A stretch of 15,783 bases of DNA from JABWAJ01 sp046153985 (GTDB lineage Bacteria; Bacteroidota; Bacteroidia; Chitinophagales; Saprospiraceae), in contig JBJXFD010000580.1 of the NCBI GenBank assembly GCA_046153985.1, positions 1-15,783 on the forward strand, written 5' to 3'. Made by a program: the position numbers and the translations under genes. Numbering within the stretch: position 1 is the first letter of the stretch; every line of letters begins with the position of its first letter. Positions 7,192-15,500 of this stretch are shown one piece after another. The notes below the pieces were generated by a model, which had not been told where the DNA came from, searched no databases, and saw only the letters and a program-made list of their open reading frames with translations.

Positions 7192-7525
7192 GAAAATGAA
7201 ACTTTTCTTTTGCCTGATGGCTGGCCTTTGGTTGATTTCCGGGTGCAACAAAGGAAGTACAAATCCTTCAGATTCCACTACGCTTGAAGAAGAGGTAGTC
7301 GCAGTCTATAAGGGATTGTATCGCCATCCATGCAGCGGACATTGGTTTACAGAAGTAAATGGAGACCGGACTTTTTTTGCATCCAGCGAATGGGAAGCCG
7401 GTAGTTTTGAAACGGGCGTTCCGTTACAGGTCACCTTTGAACTTTTGCCGATCGAACAGTTGTCCTGCAATATCCTGCCAGTGCCGGATAATTTCAGGCA
7501 TATCAGGATCTTGTCGGTGGAGTAG
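7190..7525 (+). CDS. Small hypothetical lipoprotein
   Basis: A 111-residue protein that I do not recognise as a named family. It starts with a lipoprotein signal (KMKLFFCLMAGLWLISGC), with the lipobox Cys at residue 19. Mature residues then run through a Ser/Thr/acidic linker (about 20-35) into a compact domain of about 75 residues. Two further cysteines, C48 (RHPCSGHWF) and C93 (EQLSCNILP), could form a disulfide in the periplasm. An in-frame ATG two codons downstream is an alternative start. The gene sits alone on its strand between a palindromic element and a convergent hairpin terminator. It is likely a small envelope protein attached to the inner or outer membrane; the function is unknown. 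Confidence 0.75.
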   Translation: MKMKLFFCLMAGLWLISGCNKGSTNPSDSTTLEEEVVAVYKGLYRHPCSGHWFTEVNGDRTFFASSEWEAGSFETGVPLQVTFELLPIEQLSCNILPVPDNFRHIRILSVE

Positions 7526-7534
7526 TGGGATGTA

Positions 7535-7557
7535 GCAAGGGGCAATTTGCCCCTTGC
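7535..7557. terminator. Bidirectional hairpin terminator
   Basis: GCAAGGGGCAA (7535-7545) is the perfect reverse complement of TTGCCCCTTGC (7547-7557). It forms at least nine GC-rich pairs with an AATTT loop. It lies exactly between the converging stops of the lipoprotein gene (7525) and the first DUF4920 gene (7566), so it can serve both strands. The flanking T-runs are weak on either side. Confidence 0.7.
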
Positions 7558-7565
7558 CAATTTGC

Positions 7566-8057
7566 CTACTTCTTACCTTTTCCTCCCGCGGGCATCATCA
7601 GCACCCCTGACGCCATGAACTTCACTTCTTCCAATGGTTCGGTAATGGCTTCGATTTCTGCTTTGCTTTTACCAGCGTCTTCTGCAAAATGGCGCAGTTC
7701 ATCCACAGTCGTGACCGACTTGTATGCCGTGCCCTGAATGATCACTTTTTGGCCTTCGCAGTCTAATGGCATAAAAAAGCCATAGTCTTTGAACTGCACA
7801 AAAAGCGGCTCTGTTTTCTTCGATCCGGGCGCTGCAACGTTCATCCAGCAACCTTTCTTTTTGCAAACCGACTCCACCGTTCCGACCAATTTCACTTCCA
7901 CCGACTCCTGACCAGCCATTTTTTTGGCCAATTTTTTGTGTGAAATAGCGCCATCGGCAGTAATGGGTTCTCCAAAAGACTGAACCGCCTTTTGGGCAAA
8001 GCCGCTAGTGGCAAAGGTTACCAAAAGCAACAAATAAATGAATTTTAATGATTTCAT
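7566..8057 (-). CDS. DUF4920 domain protein, secreted copy
   Basis: A 163-residue protein with a cleavable signal peptide (KFIYLLLLVTFATSGFA, cut near residue 21), so the mature form should be periplasmic. The rest matches DUF4920: FGEPITADGAI at 28-38, the cysteine motif VCKKKGCWMN at 64-73 (C65 and C70), QFKDYGFFMP at 88-97, GTAYKSVTTVDELRHFAED, and a conserved end, EAITEPLEEVKFMASGVL. The family's function is unknown. The paired cysteines before Trp-Met could bind a metal or form a disulfide; this is inference. The C-terminus ends in a basic tail (GGKGKK). It is the downstream member of a tandem pair, 116 bases after the next gene. I see no TAnnTTTG box in that gap, which suggests transcription from the upstream gene's promoter. 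Confidence 0.88.
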   Translation of the reverse strand: MKSLKFIYLLLLVTFATSGFAQKAVQSFGEPITADGAISHKKLAKKMAGQESVEVKLVGTVESVCKKKGCWMNVAAPGSKKTEPLFVQFKDYGFFMPLDCEGQKVIIQGTAYKSVTTVDELRHFAEDAGKSKAEIEAITEPLEEVKFMASGVLMMPAGGKGKK

Positions 8058-8116
8058 ATTCAGTGATTTTAATGTGTGTCCAATCTCTCCCTCTCTCCGA
8101 GTTTTTTGTTCCAGAG

Positions 8117-8146
8117 AGGTAACACCTTTTTAGAAAGGTGTCACCT
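8117..8146. repeat. Inverted repeat between the two DUF4920 genes
   Basis: An imperfect 30-base palindrome whose core is ACACCTTT (8122-8129) opposite AAAGGTGT (8134-8141) across TTAG, extended by AGGT and ACCT at the outer ends with one mismatch per side. It is flanked by CT-rich simple sequence (about 8087-8100 and 8158-8183). On the minus strand no T-run follows it, so it could be an attenuator or an RNA-stabilising hairpin rather than a full terminator. Confidence 0.5.
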
Positions 8147-8173
8147 CCATCAGGCGCTCACCCTCTCTCACCC

Positions 8174-8677
8174 TCACTCACTCTCCAACAAAAGCACCCC
8201 GGAAGCCATAAACTTCAGCTCCTCCAAAGGTTCTGTGATCGCTTCAATTTCTTCTTTGCTTTTGCCCTCGTCTTCGGCATAGTGGCGCAATTCCTCCACC
8301 GGAGTAACCGATTTGTAAGCGTAACCCTGCATGATCACTTTCCGGCCTTTGATGTCTTTCGGCATGAAGAAACCATAATCTTCGAATTGCACAAACATTT
8401 GCGCTTTTTCAGGATCGGCAGAAACAATATTCATCCAGCAGCCCTTCTTTTGGCAGACCGATTCAACCTCGCCGATGACTTTTACGGCGATCGAATCTTT
8501 GCCGGCCATCTGCGCCAGCATTTCTTCGTAACCGATGGCATCGTCAGCCGTAATCGTATCCCCGAAAGGCTGTCCGATCACCTGAGCGGTCTCTTCTTTC
8601 TGGCCTTCCGGTTGGTTGGAACAAGCGGCAACAAAGCCTATTATGGCTAAGATGCCCATAAAATTTAATACCTTCAT
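8174..8677 (-). CDS. DUF4920 domain lipoprotein, paralogous copy
   Basis: A 167-residue lipoprotein. The signal MKVLNFMGILAIIGFVAAC has its lipobox Cys at residue 19, followed by SNQPEGQKEE, an acidic linker. The domain is a close paralogue of the downstream neighbour: FGDTITADDAI, VCQKKGCWMN (C75 and C80), QFEDYGFFMP, GYAYKSVTPVEELRHYAED and EAITEPLEELKFMASGVL. My hand alignment of the mature domains gives about 60-65% identity, so the pair looks like an old tandem duplication in which one copy became membrane-anchored and the other stayed soluble. The function is unknown; the shared cysteine pair is the obvious candidate site. A strong Bacteroidota promoter lies just upstream. Confidence 0.88.
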   Translation of the reverse strand: MKVLNFMGILAIIGFVAACSNQPEGQKEETAQVIGQPFGDTITADDAIGYEEMLAQMAGKDSIAVKVIGEVESVCQKKGCWMNIVSADPEKAQMFVQFEDYGFFMPKDIKGRKVIMQGYAYKSVTPVEELRHYAEDEGKSKEEIEAITEPLEELKFMASGVLLLESE

Positions 8678-8702
8678 CGCAGTTAAATTTAGTTAGTGGA
8701 CG

Positions 8703-8735
8703 CAAAGTTAGAGCTTGTTCGCCTGTAATCCCAAA
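8703..8735 (-). promoter_or_regulatory. Bacteroidota promoter for the DUF4920 pair
   Basis: On the minus strand there is a -33 element TTTG (8735-8732), then 21 bases, then a full -7 match TAACTTTG (8710-8703). Spacing and both boxes fit the Bacteroidota promoter. The predicted leader before the ATG at 8677 is about 20 bases. A second TAnnTTTG match (TATCTTTG, 8739-8732) overlaps the -33 element and could be an alternative start. Confidence 0.65.
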
Positions 8736-8771
8736 GATATTTATCACCTTTAAACTTGATTTTATACCAGC

Positions 8772-9473
8772 ATGAATGCAGTGATCACAGGGGCAACGAA
8801 AGGAATAGGGTTTGCCATTGCCGAAATATTCGCGGCCAATGGTTTTGAATTGGTGGTAGCCGCGCGTACTCAGTCGGATCTGGATGCTTTGGAACAGGAT
8901 TTTGCAAAGCGTTTTCCCGATTCAAAGCTGCTGGCCTTTTGTGCTGACTTGTCGCAAAAAGCGGGCGTACTGGCTTTTGCAAATGCAGTTGCAAAGCGCT
9001 GGCCTTCGGTGGATGTGCTGGTCAATAACGCTGGCCTTTTCCAGCCCGGGAATTTGCTCGGAGACCCCGATGGGTTCCTTGAAAATATGCTGAACGTCAA
9101 TTTTTGGGGCGCCTACCACCTCACGCGGGCCCTCGCGCCTGCAATGGTGGATGCCGGGAAAGGGCATGTTTTTAACATCTGTTCGGTGGCCAGTCAGGCG
9201 GCTTATCCCGATTCCGGCGCGTATGCCATTACCAAGTTTGCGCTCCTGGGGTTTTCAAAATCCCTGCGTTTTGAATTGCGCGAAAGCGGCGTAAAAGTCA
9301 CGGCCGTTTTGCCTGGCGCTACCTGGACCTCCTCCTGGGAAGGAACCCCCCTGGATCCGAAACGCTTTGTCGCAGCATCCGATGTAGCGAAAGCCGTTTA
9401 CCATGCATGGGATACGAGTCCTGCAACGGTTGTAGAAGAAATCATCCTGCGGCCACAGTTGGGGGATTTATGA
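8772..9473 (+). CDS. Short-chain dehydrogenase/reductase (SDR)
   Basis: A 233-residue classical SDR, a cytoplasmic NAD(P)-dependent oxidoreductase. The nucleotide-binding motif TGATKGIG is at 6-13. After the second strand comes AAR (30-32), an arginine that often favours NADP. NNAG is at 85-88 and N110 sits in NVNFWG. The catalytic set is S138, Y151 and K155 (YAITK). The C-terminal end is short and lacks a clear substrate-specific insertion, so the substrate cannot be named. The length is near the family minimum. Its stop overlaps the stop of the convergent SulP gene by six bases. It starts 94 bases from the divergent DUF4920 lipoprotein gene. I find no perfect -7 box for it. Confidence 0.93.
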   Translation: MNAVITGATKGIGFAIAEIFAANGFELVVAARTQSDLDALEQDFAKRFPDSKLLAFCADLSQKAGVLAFANAVAKRWPSVDVLVNNAGLFQPGNLLGDPDGFLENMLNVNFWGAYHLTRALAPAMVDAGKGHVFNICSVASQAAYPDSGAYAITKFALLGFSKSLRFELRESGVKVTAVLPGATWTSSWEGTPLDPKRFVAASDVAKAVYHAWDTSPATVVEEIILRPQLGDL

Positions 9474-11144
9474 ATTTTCCACCAGCAGTTCATTGACGCG
9501 CTTTAGTGCTTTATGGATGTCGGAACACACATTGGGGCTTCCGAGCCATTCCACAATGCCTGCTTTTTCCAGCGAGTTGAAAACTGCGGGTTGCACGCCG
9601 GATAGCACAATTTGTGTGCCTTGCCCTTTGAATTCTTTCAGTACCTCCCATAGGTTGTGAACGCCGGTCGCATCTACAATCGGAACATAGCGCATCCGAA
9701 TGATGAGGTATTTAGGTCGCCGGTTGGTTCGCGTAAGCGTCTCTTTGAAGTTGTGCGCGGCAGCAAAAAACAGCGGACCATTGACTTCGTATACCTCCAC
9801 GCCTTTGGGAACGGGAAGCCTTTCTGTAGCATCCGGGTCGTTGCGGTCTTCTCTGGCGTCCTTCAGGTCGTCGGTAATGACCGATACGTTGCTGATTTTG
9901 GCCATGCGTCGCATAAACAAAAAGGCCGCCAGCACCATGCCAACTTCGATAGCCACCGTTAAATCCACCAAAACCGTTAGTAAAAAGGTGAGCGTGACGA
10001 CCAAAATATCGCTTTTGTCGCCTTTTAAAATGCTGACAAAAGAACGCCACTCACTCATGTTGTAGGCCACCACGACTAAGATGCCAGCAAGGCAGGAAAA
10101 TGGAATCAGCTTTGCCCAGCTACCTACAAACAGCATGATGAGCAGCAACACTAGGGCATGCACGATACCCGCAATTGGCGTTCGCCCCCCGTTTTTTACA
10201 TTGGTTGCTGTGCGGGCAATAGCGCCGGTGGCCGGAATGCCGCCAAAAATGCCGGAAAAAATATTAGCGCCGCCCTGCGCCACCAATTCCATATTGGAAC
10301 GGTGCCGCCCGCCAATCATGCCATCTGCCACAACGGCAGAAAGCAGCGATTCAATGGCGCCCAGCATAGCAATTGTGAATGCTGGTTTGATGAGTTCTTT
10401 GATCGTCGAAAAATCAACAGCCGGAATTTGCGGCATGGGGATCGTGGAGGGGATGTTGCCAAACCGGCTTTCAATGGTTTCCACCGGAAGTCCAAAAAAC
10501 TGGACGACAAAAGTGGTCAGGAGAATTGCGGCCAACGCGCCGGGTACCTTTGGTGTGATTTTGTAAAAATAAAACGTCGTGATCACCGTAAAAACGCCGA
10601 TCCCCAAAGCGTAGAAATTGACGCTGCCGAAATTGCTGAAATAGTGTTGCCATTTTTCTAAAAACTCAGCGGGAACAACACCCATTTCCAACCCGAAAAA
10701 ATCTTTGATTTGCGAAGAAAAAATAAGCAGGGCGATCCCCGAGGTGAACCCGACAATGAGCGGATGCGGAATAAACTGAATGACAGCGCCTAAGCGCGCA
10801 AGCCCCATTAAAATGAGGATGAATCCGGCAAGAAAGGTGGCGATGGTGAGGCCCGCAACGCCATGTTCCTGCACAATGCCGTAAACAATGACAATGAATG
10901 CGCCGGTTGGCCCCCCGATTTGCACGCGGCTGCCCCCAAAAGCCGCAATGATAAAACCGGCAATGATAGCAGTCACCAATCCTTTTTCAGGCGTTACACC
11001 GGACGCAATTCCAAACGCAATTGCCAGCGGCAGCGCTACGATTCCAACTACGATGCCGGCAATCACATCTTTGCTGAATTGTTTTTTGGAATACCCTTCT
11101 TTCAAGACTGAAAAAAGCTTGGGTGTGAACGAGTTATTTTTCAT
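9468..11144 (-). CDS. SulP-family anion transporter with STAS domain
   Basis: A 558-residue inner-membrane transporter. The first 430 or so residues are a run of hydrophobic segments typical of SLC26/SulP proteins: DVIAGIVVGIVALPLAIAFG near the start, GGPTGAFIVIVYG, and the conserved block HPLIVGFTSGIALLIFSSQ. The C-terminal STAS domain runs from about 451 to 550, with DATG (491-494) in the loop that is phosphorylated in anti-sigma antagonists; here Ala and Thr replace the usual DSSG. SulP members carry sulfate, bicarbonate or other anions, usually with sodium or protons. I see no adjacent carbonic anhydrase or sulfate-assimilation gene that would decide between them. It overlaps tail-to-tail with the SDR gene. 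Confidence 0.94.
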   Translation of the reverse strand: MKNNSFTPKLFSVLKEGYSKKQFSKDVIAGIVVGIVALPLAIAFGIASGVTPEKGLVTAIIAGFIIAAFGGSRVQIGGPTGAFIVIVYGIVQEHGVAGLTIATFLAGFILILMGLARLGAVIQFIPHPLIVGFTSGIALLIFSSQIKDFFGLEMGVVPAEFLEKWQHYFSNFGSVNFYALGIGVFTVITTFYFYKITPKVPGALAAILLTTFVVQFFGLPVETIESRFGNIPSTIPMPQIPAVDFSTIKELIKPAFTIAMLGAIESLLSAVVADGMIGGRHRSNMELVAQGGANIFSGIFGGIPATGAIARTATNVKNGGRTPIAGIVHALVLLLIMLFVGSWAKLIPFSCLAGILVVVAYNMSEWRSFVSILKGDKSDILVVTLTFLLTVLVDLTVAIEVGMVLAAFLFMRRMAKISNVSVITDDLKDAREDRNDPDATERLPVPKGVEVYEVNGPLFFAAAHNFKETLTRTNRRPKYLIIRMRYVPIVDATGVHNLWEVLKEFKGQGTQIVLSGVQPAVFNSLEKAGIVEWLGSPNVCSDIHKALKRVNELLVENS

Positions 11145-11225
11145 AAGCTAAATTATGGGTATCCAATCTGGATTGTATTAATAACAGTAAAGTTGCCTCA
11201 CTTTGTCGTGTTTGAAATCGGCCTG

Positions 11226-11233
11226 CAAATCTA
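11226..11233 (-). promoter_or_regulatory. Possible -7 box (TAGATTTG) for the SulP gene
   Basis: TAGATTTG on the minus strand matches TAnnTTTG and lies about 80 bases before the SulP ATG. No -33 TTG is found at the usual distance, so the assignment is weak. Confidence 0.25.
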
Positions 11234-11268
11234 CAATGAAAAAAAAATGCTTTCAGTGATGTGAATCA

Positions 11269-11282
11269 TTGCAATTTTGCAA
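11269..11282. promoter_or_regulatory. Paired palindrome TTGCAA-TT-TTGCAA, possible operator
   Basis: The palindromic hexamer TTGCAA occurs twice, two bases apart, in the spacer between the divergent SulP and serine hydrolase genes, 28 bases before the latter's ATG. The arrangement looks like a dimer-binding site. No regulator is evident nearby except the distant Crp/Fnr gene, so this is only a suggestion. Confidence 0.3.
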
Positions 11283-11309
11283 ATGAACACTCCGTGACCT
11301 GCATGATCT

Positions 11310-12545
11310 ATGAAGAAGTGGCGCTATGTAAAATTTACGTTAGCAGGGGGAATCCTGCTGTTGGTGGTCATAACAGGCGGGCGGTTATGGTTACACCGCA
11401 GCCTTTACCAGATCAGCGAGGCAGATTTGGCAAGTATTCCATCCAGATTCACCGTGGCTGATTCTGCTTTTCAGCGCGAAATTGGCCTTGGACGCCGCTT
11501 CATAAAAAAGTTCATGCTTGAAAACCAGTCTCCTTCTTTTTCCTTAGCGGTTGCGTGGAAAGGCAGGTTGATCTGGTCGGAAGCTTTCGGATACATCAAC
11601 CTGGAGCAGCAGATACCGGCAACTCCTGAAACGCGCTATCGGATCAATTCGGTCAGCAAACCCATCACCGGCGCAGCGCTGGCAAAGTTGTACGAAGCCC
11701 GGCGAATTTCGCTCGACAGCCCGGTGCAGCATTACATACCTGATTTCCCGGCCAAATCCTATCCCGTAACCTTGCGCCATTTGGCGGCGCACACAGCAGG
11801 CATTCGCCATTACCGATCGGACGATGAAATGTTGAATACGAGGCACTTCAACAGCTTAGACGAGGCGTTGCAAGTGTTTGCACACGACTCCCTGCTTTTT
11901 CGTCCGGGCAGTCAGATTAAATATTCCAGCTTTGGCTATAATCTCCTGGGAAGAGTGGTAGAAAAGGCCTCCGGGCAAAATTACTTAGATTATATCCGAA
12001 CCGGGGTGCTTGCGCCTGCAAATGCATGGGGCATTGGCATTGAACAAAATGATACAAGCAAAGTACGGTATTACGAACGCCGTGGCGCGCACCCGCTGCA
12101 ACTTGTGCCTCCCATTGATCAAAGCATCAAGTATCCTTCTGGCGGATTGGTTGGCACGCCTTCTGATTTGGTCGCCTTTGCAACAGCTTATTGGCAAGGG
12201 AAAATTGTTTCGCCGGAAACCGTTGCAATGTTTACCCGCATGCAGCACGTGGACAGCGGCGAAGAAACCGGTTTTGGATTGGGTTGGGAATTGTCCCGAA
12301 CGCCGTCAAAGACAAAGCGTTTCCTGATAGAAACCTGCGCAGCTTTAGGTTTTTACCTGCCGCAAGCCACCGGGTTTTATGAAAGCGTCTACCATCGGGG
12401 TGGCTCTACTGGCAGTATTTCCGGTTTGGTCATTTACAAAAACCACGATCTGGTGTTCGCTTTTACCTCCAATGTTAATGGAGAAGGCGCAAGCACTCCT
12501 TGGAAGCTGCCAACATTTATGATGGAGCAATTTATCAGACACTAA
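11310..12545 (+). CDS. LACTB-like serine hydrolase (beta-lactamase class C fold)
   Basis: A 411-residue protein with one N-terminal hydrophobic segment (about residues 8-27, KFTLAGGILLLVVITGG), likely an uncleaved anchor that places the enzyme in the periplasm. The serine beta-lactamase/penicillin-binding fold is shown by SVSK at 114-117 (S114 nucleophile, K117), KYSSFGYNLLG at 204-214 where Y205 takes the YxN tyrosine role (the Asn is Ser, as in LACTB-like proteins with YST), and HRGGSTG close to the C-terminus as the third motif. HLAAHTAGI at 157-165 is also typical of this family. Relatives include LACTB peptidases, D-aminopeptidases and esterases; the substrate is not predictable. Its stop codon overlaps the convergent propeller gene by four bases, so there is no terminator between them. 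Confidence 0.92.
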   Translation: MKKWRYVKFTLAGGILLLVVITGGRLWLHRSLYQISEADLASIPSRFTVADSAFQREIGLGRRFIKKFMLENQSPSFSLAVAWKGRLIWSEAFGYINLEQQIPATPETRYRINSVSKPITGAALAKLYEARRISLDSPVQHYIPDFPAKSYPVTLRHLAAHTAGIRHYRSDDEMLNTRHFNSLDEALQVFAHDSLLFRPGSQIKYSSFGYNLLGRVVEKASGQNYLDYIRTGVLAPANAWGIGIEQNDTSKVRYYERRGAHPLQLVPPIDQSIKYPSGGLVGTPSDLVAFATAYWQGKIVSPETVAMFTRMQHVDSGEETGFGLGWELSRTPSKTKRFLIETCAALGFYLPQATGFYESVYHRGGSTGSISGLVIYKNHDLVFAFTSNVNGEGASTPWKLPTFMMEQFIRH

Positions 12546-15500
12546 TTTCGGTCGGGCAAAATCAGGGGCGGAACATTCTCCTGCTGATAAAGCAGGTTAA
12601 ACGCCGTCACATCCGTATTGATGATGGTGTACATATCCGATTTGTAACGATCCCAATCTTTCAACAGGTCGGCGAGCCGGTTTCGGACGCCACCGGTGAT
12701 GAAAGGATCGGGGCCGTCCACGCGGTTGCGCAGGTTAATTAATTCCGCACAAAGCCGTTTTGGAAAAACAATGGCTTCCTGTGCCTCCGGTTGGGGTGTT
12801 TGCAATAGGTTTTGTTCCCAGGAAGCGATTTTCCCTACGATGATTTTACCCTGTTCGATCAGAATGGCGGGGCCATCTCTGCGCATGGCTAAGGTCTGAT
12901 GATGGTGTTCTGCCTGTTGTTTGATGGCGCGCATTTGCAGGATGCTGGTATTGATTTCAATAACCACATCTTCAATAGACTGGATAAATTCCTGATGGGC
13001 GGCATATTCAGACGGCGCAGCAGTGATGCGGGGGTCGGGAACGACCTCAACCAGTTGTTCATCTGTCCCTTTTGAGGTTGAAAAACGCAGGGAGTAAACG
13101 CCCGGACCAACCAAACTGCCAAATTCATTGCCATCTAATGTTGCATCGGGGACCATAGGCAGGGTCGTGCGCCGTAAGTCCCAGAAAAAACGGTTTATTC
13201 CTGCCCGGTTGGGTAGTTTCAGGGATGACCTTTGGTCAATGCCCATGTATTTGTCAGCAGGATCTGAGTGGCTGTAATAACTGCGCACCAGGGCGCCCTG
13301 GTTGTCAAAAATTTGGAGTGAAATGGTATCTCCGGCCATCAATAATGGAAGGAAATAATCAATGACGACGCCGGGCAACGGGTTTTCACCAAGGGTTGCT
13401 GCCCTGATGGGCTCTCCGGTGCGGTGCAGCTTAGCCGGCTTGGGTTTGAACAACAACGAGCGGCGGAAAGAACGATTCACACTTTGTTGCACACTGCCGA
13501 GGTCGTCCAAAATCCAAAAACCGCGACCCGAAGTTGCGGCAACTAAGTCGTTGTCGTGGATCAGGAGATCGTTGACGGGGCAGGTTGGTAAATTGAGCTG
13601 AAAGCGCTGCCAGCTTTCTCCATAGTCAAAAGAAACGTATAGCCCGGTTTCTGTACCCGCGTAAAGCAATCCCGGCCGGGTCGGATCTTCCCGCACGACG
13701 CGTACAAAATCGTCAATTTCGATGCCATTGACCGTCTTCTTCCAGGTTTGCCCGTAATCATTTGTATAATAGATCAGTGGGGCGAAGTCATCGAATTTGT
13801 ACCGGGTAGCTACCAGGTAAGCCGTTCCGGATTCATGCGGAGAAACTTCAATGCAATTGACGAGCGCTTCCCCGAGGTCGGGCGGCGTCACATTTTGCCA
13901 GGTTTTTCCCTCGTCGAAAGTGAGGTGAACCTGGCCATCATCGCTGCCTGCCCAAATAAAGCCCCGTTGATGTGGCGAACAAGCGAGGTAGCTGATGGTA
14001 TTGTAGTTTTCCCCACCAGCGCCTTCGTTGGTATAGGGGCCTCCGCCGGCGCCTTGCTTAATCGGCTCATTACGGGTCAGATCCGGGCTGATTTCCTCCC
14101 AGTTAACGCCTCCGTCTTCTGTGCGAAGCACAACGTTTGCAGCGTGATACACGACATGGCTGTCGAAGGGGGAGGTAACAACCGGGGCATTCCAGTTGAA
14201 CCGGTATTTTTGTTTATGAGGCGGCATATCCAATCCGATTGCCGGATAGGCCATAATGTCGCGCGTTTGTTTTTTTTGCTGATCGTACAGGAATATATTT
14301 CCCTGATAGTTGGTGGAATAGATCAGGTCGGGTTTGTTCGGATCCAACGCAACAAAAGCGCTTTCAGCGTCTGAAATGACCTGCCAGTCCTGGTTGCTGA
14401 TGCCGTCTCCGAAAGTACGACTGATAATAGACAGGGCGCCATAGTCCTGTTGACCTGCATAAAGGGAATAAGGGAACTGCTGATCCGCAATGACCCGGTA
14501 CAGCTGGGCGGTAGGCTGGTTATAGATGGAACTCCAGCCATCGCCATCGCCGCCACAATTAAAAGTAATGGCGGCGCCGCCATCGGTAGCCAAAATCATG
14601 TTTTTGGGACTTTGGGGGTTGATCCACAAGTCGTGGTGGTCAGAATGGGGGGTAGGGATGACTTCAAACGTTTTTCCGCCGTCGGTTGATTTTAACAGCG
14701 GAACATTTAGTACGTAAACTGTTTCAGTGTCGGAAGGGTCGGCAACAATCTTGGTATAATACCAGGCCCGGGTTATCGTTTCCGGGTCTGCATTGGCTCT
14801 GATCCAGGTAACGCCCCCGTCTGTGGAGCGAAAAACACCACCATTGGCAGCTTCAATGATTGCATAAACGTGCTCGGGATTGGCCCGTGAAACACTGATG
14901 GCCACTTTTCCAGCCTGATCTGGAAGGCCATCCTTTAGCTTCACCCAGCTTTCGCCTCCGTCAATGGATTTATACAACCCTGATCCGGGGCCCCCGCTGC
15001 GAATGGCCCAGGGATAGCGCCGGTGATCCCAGGTTCCTGCATACAGGATTCGCGGATTGTGCCAGTCTAAACTTAGGTCGCAAGCTCCGGTGTTTTCATC
15101 CACATACAGCACTTTTCGCCAGGTTTTTCCACCGTCATTTGTTTTGTACACCCCTCTTTCGGGGCTTTCGCCAAACAAGGCGCCCTGAACAGCAACCCAA
15201 ACCACGTCGGAATGCTGCGGATGAATCCGGATGGAGGCAATGTGCCGGGAATGGGGCAGCCCCACATGCTTCCAGGTTTTTCCGCCATCCAGGGATTTGT
15301 AGATGCCATCGCCGTGGGAAGTTGTAGCGCTTCTGGCAGTAGATTCTCCCATTCCGGCATAGACCACGTTGGGGTCTGATTCGGCCACTGCAATTGCGCC
15401 GACAGCGCCTGTTTTCACAAATCCATCGGAGCAATTTTTCCAATTCAAGCCGGCGTCCTCTGTTTTCCAGATCCCTCCGCCTGCGCTGCCCATGTAATAC

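Noticed and set aside
8076..8183. CT-rich stretches around the DUF4920 spacer as a microsatellite or small gene
   Set aside because: The runs are short and irregular, and the overlapping plus-strand frame is low-complexity with no features.
13748..14374. A 208-codon plus-strand frame inside the propeller gene
   Set aside because: It runs opposite clear Asp-box repeats on the minus strand and has no recognisable motif.
14200..15500. Repeated DNA in the propeller gene as a possible tandem repeat array
   Set aside because: The similarity is at the level of Asp-box codons (S/T-x-D-G-G-x-T-W) spaced irregularly, so it reflects protein repeats rather than DNA repeats.
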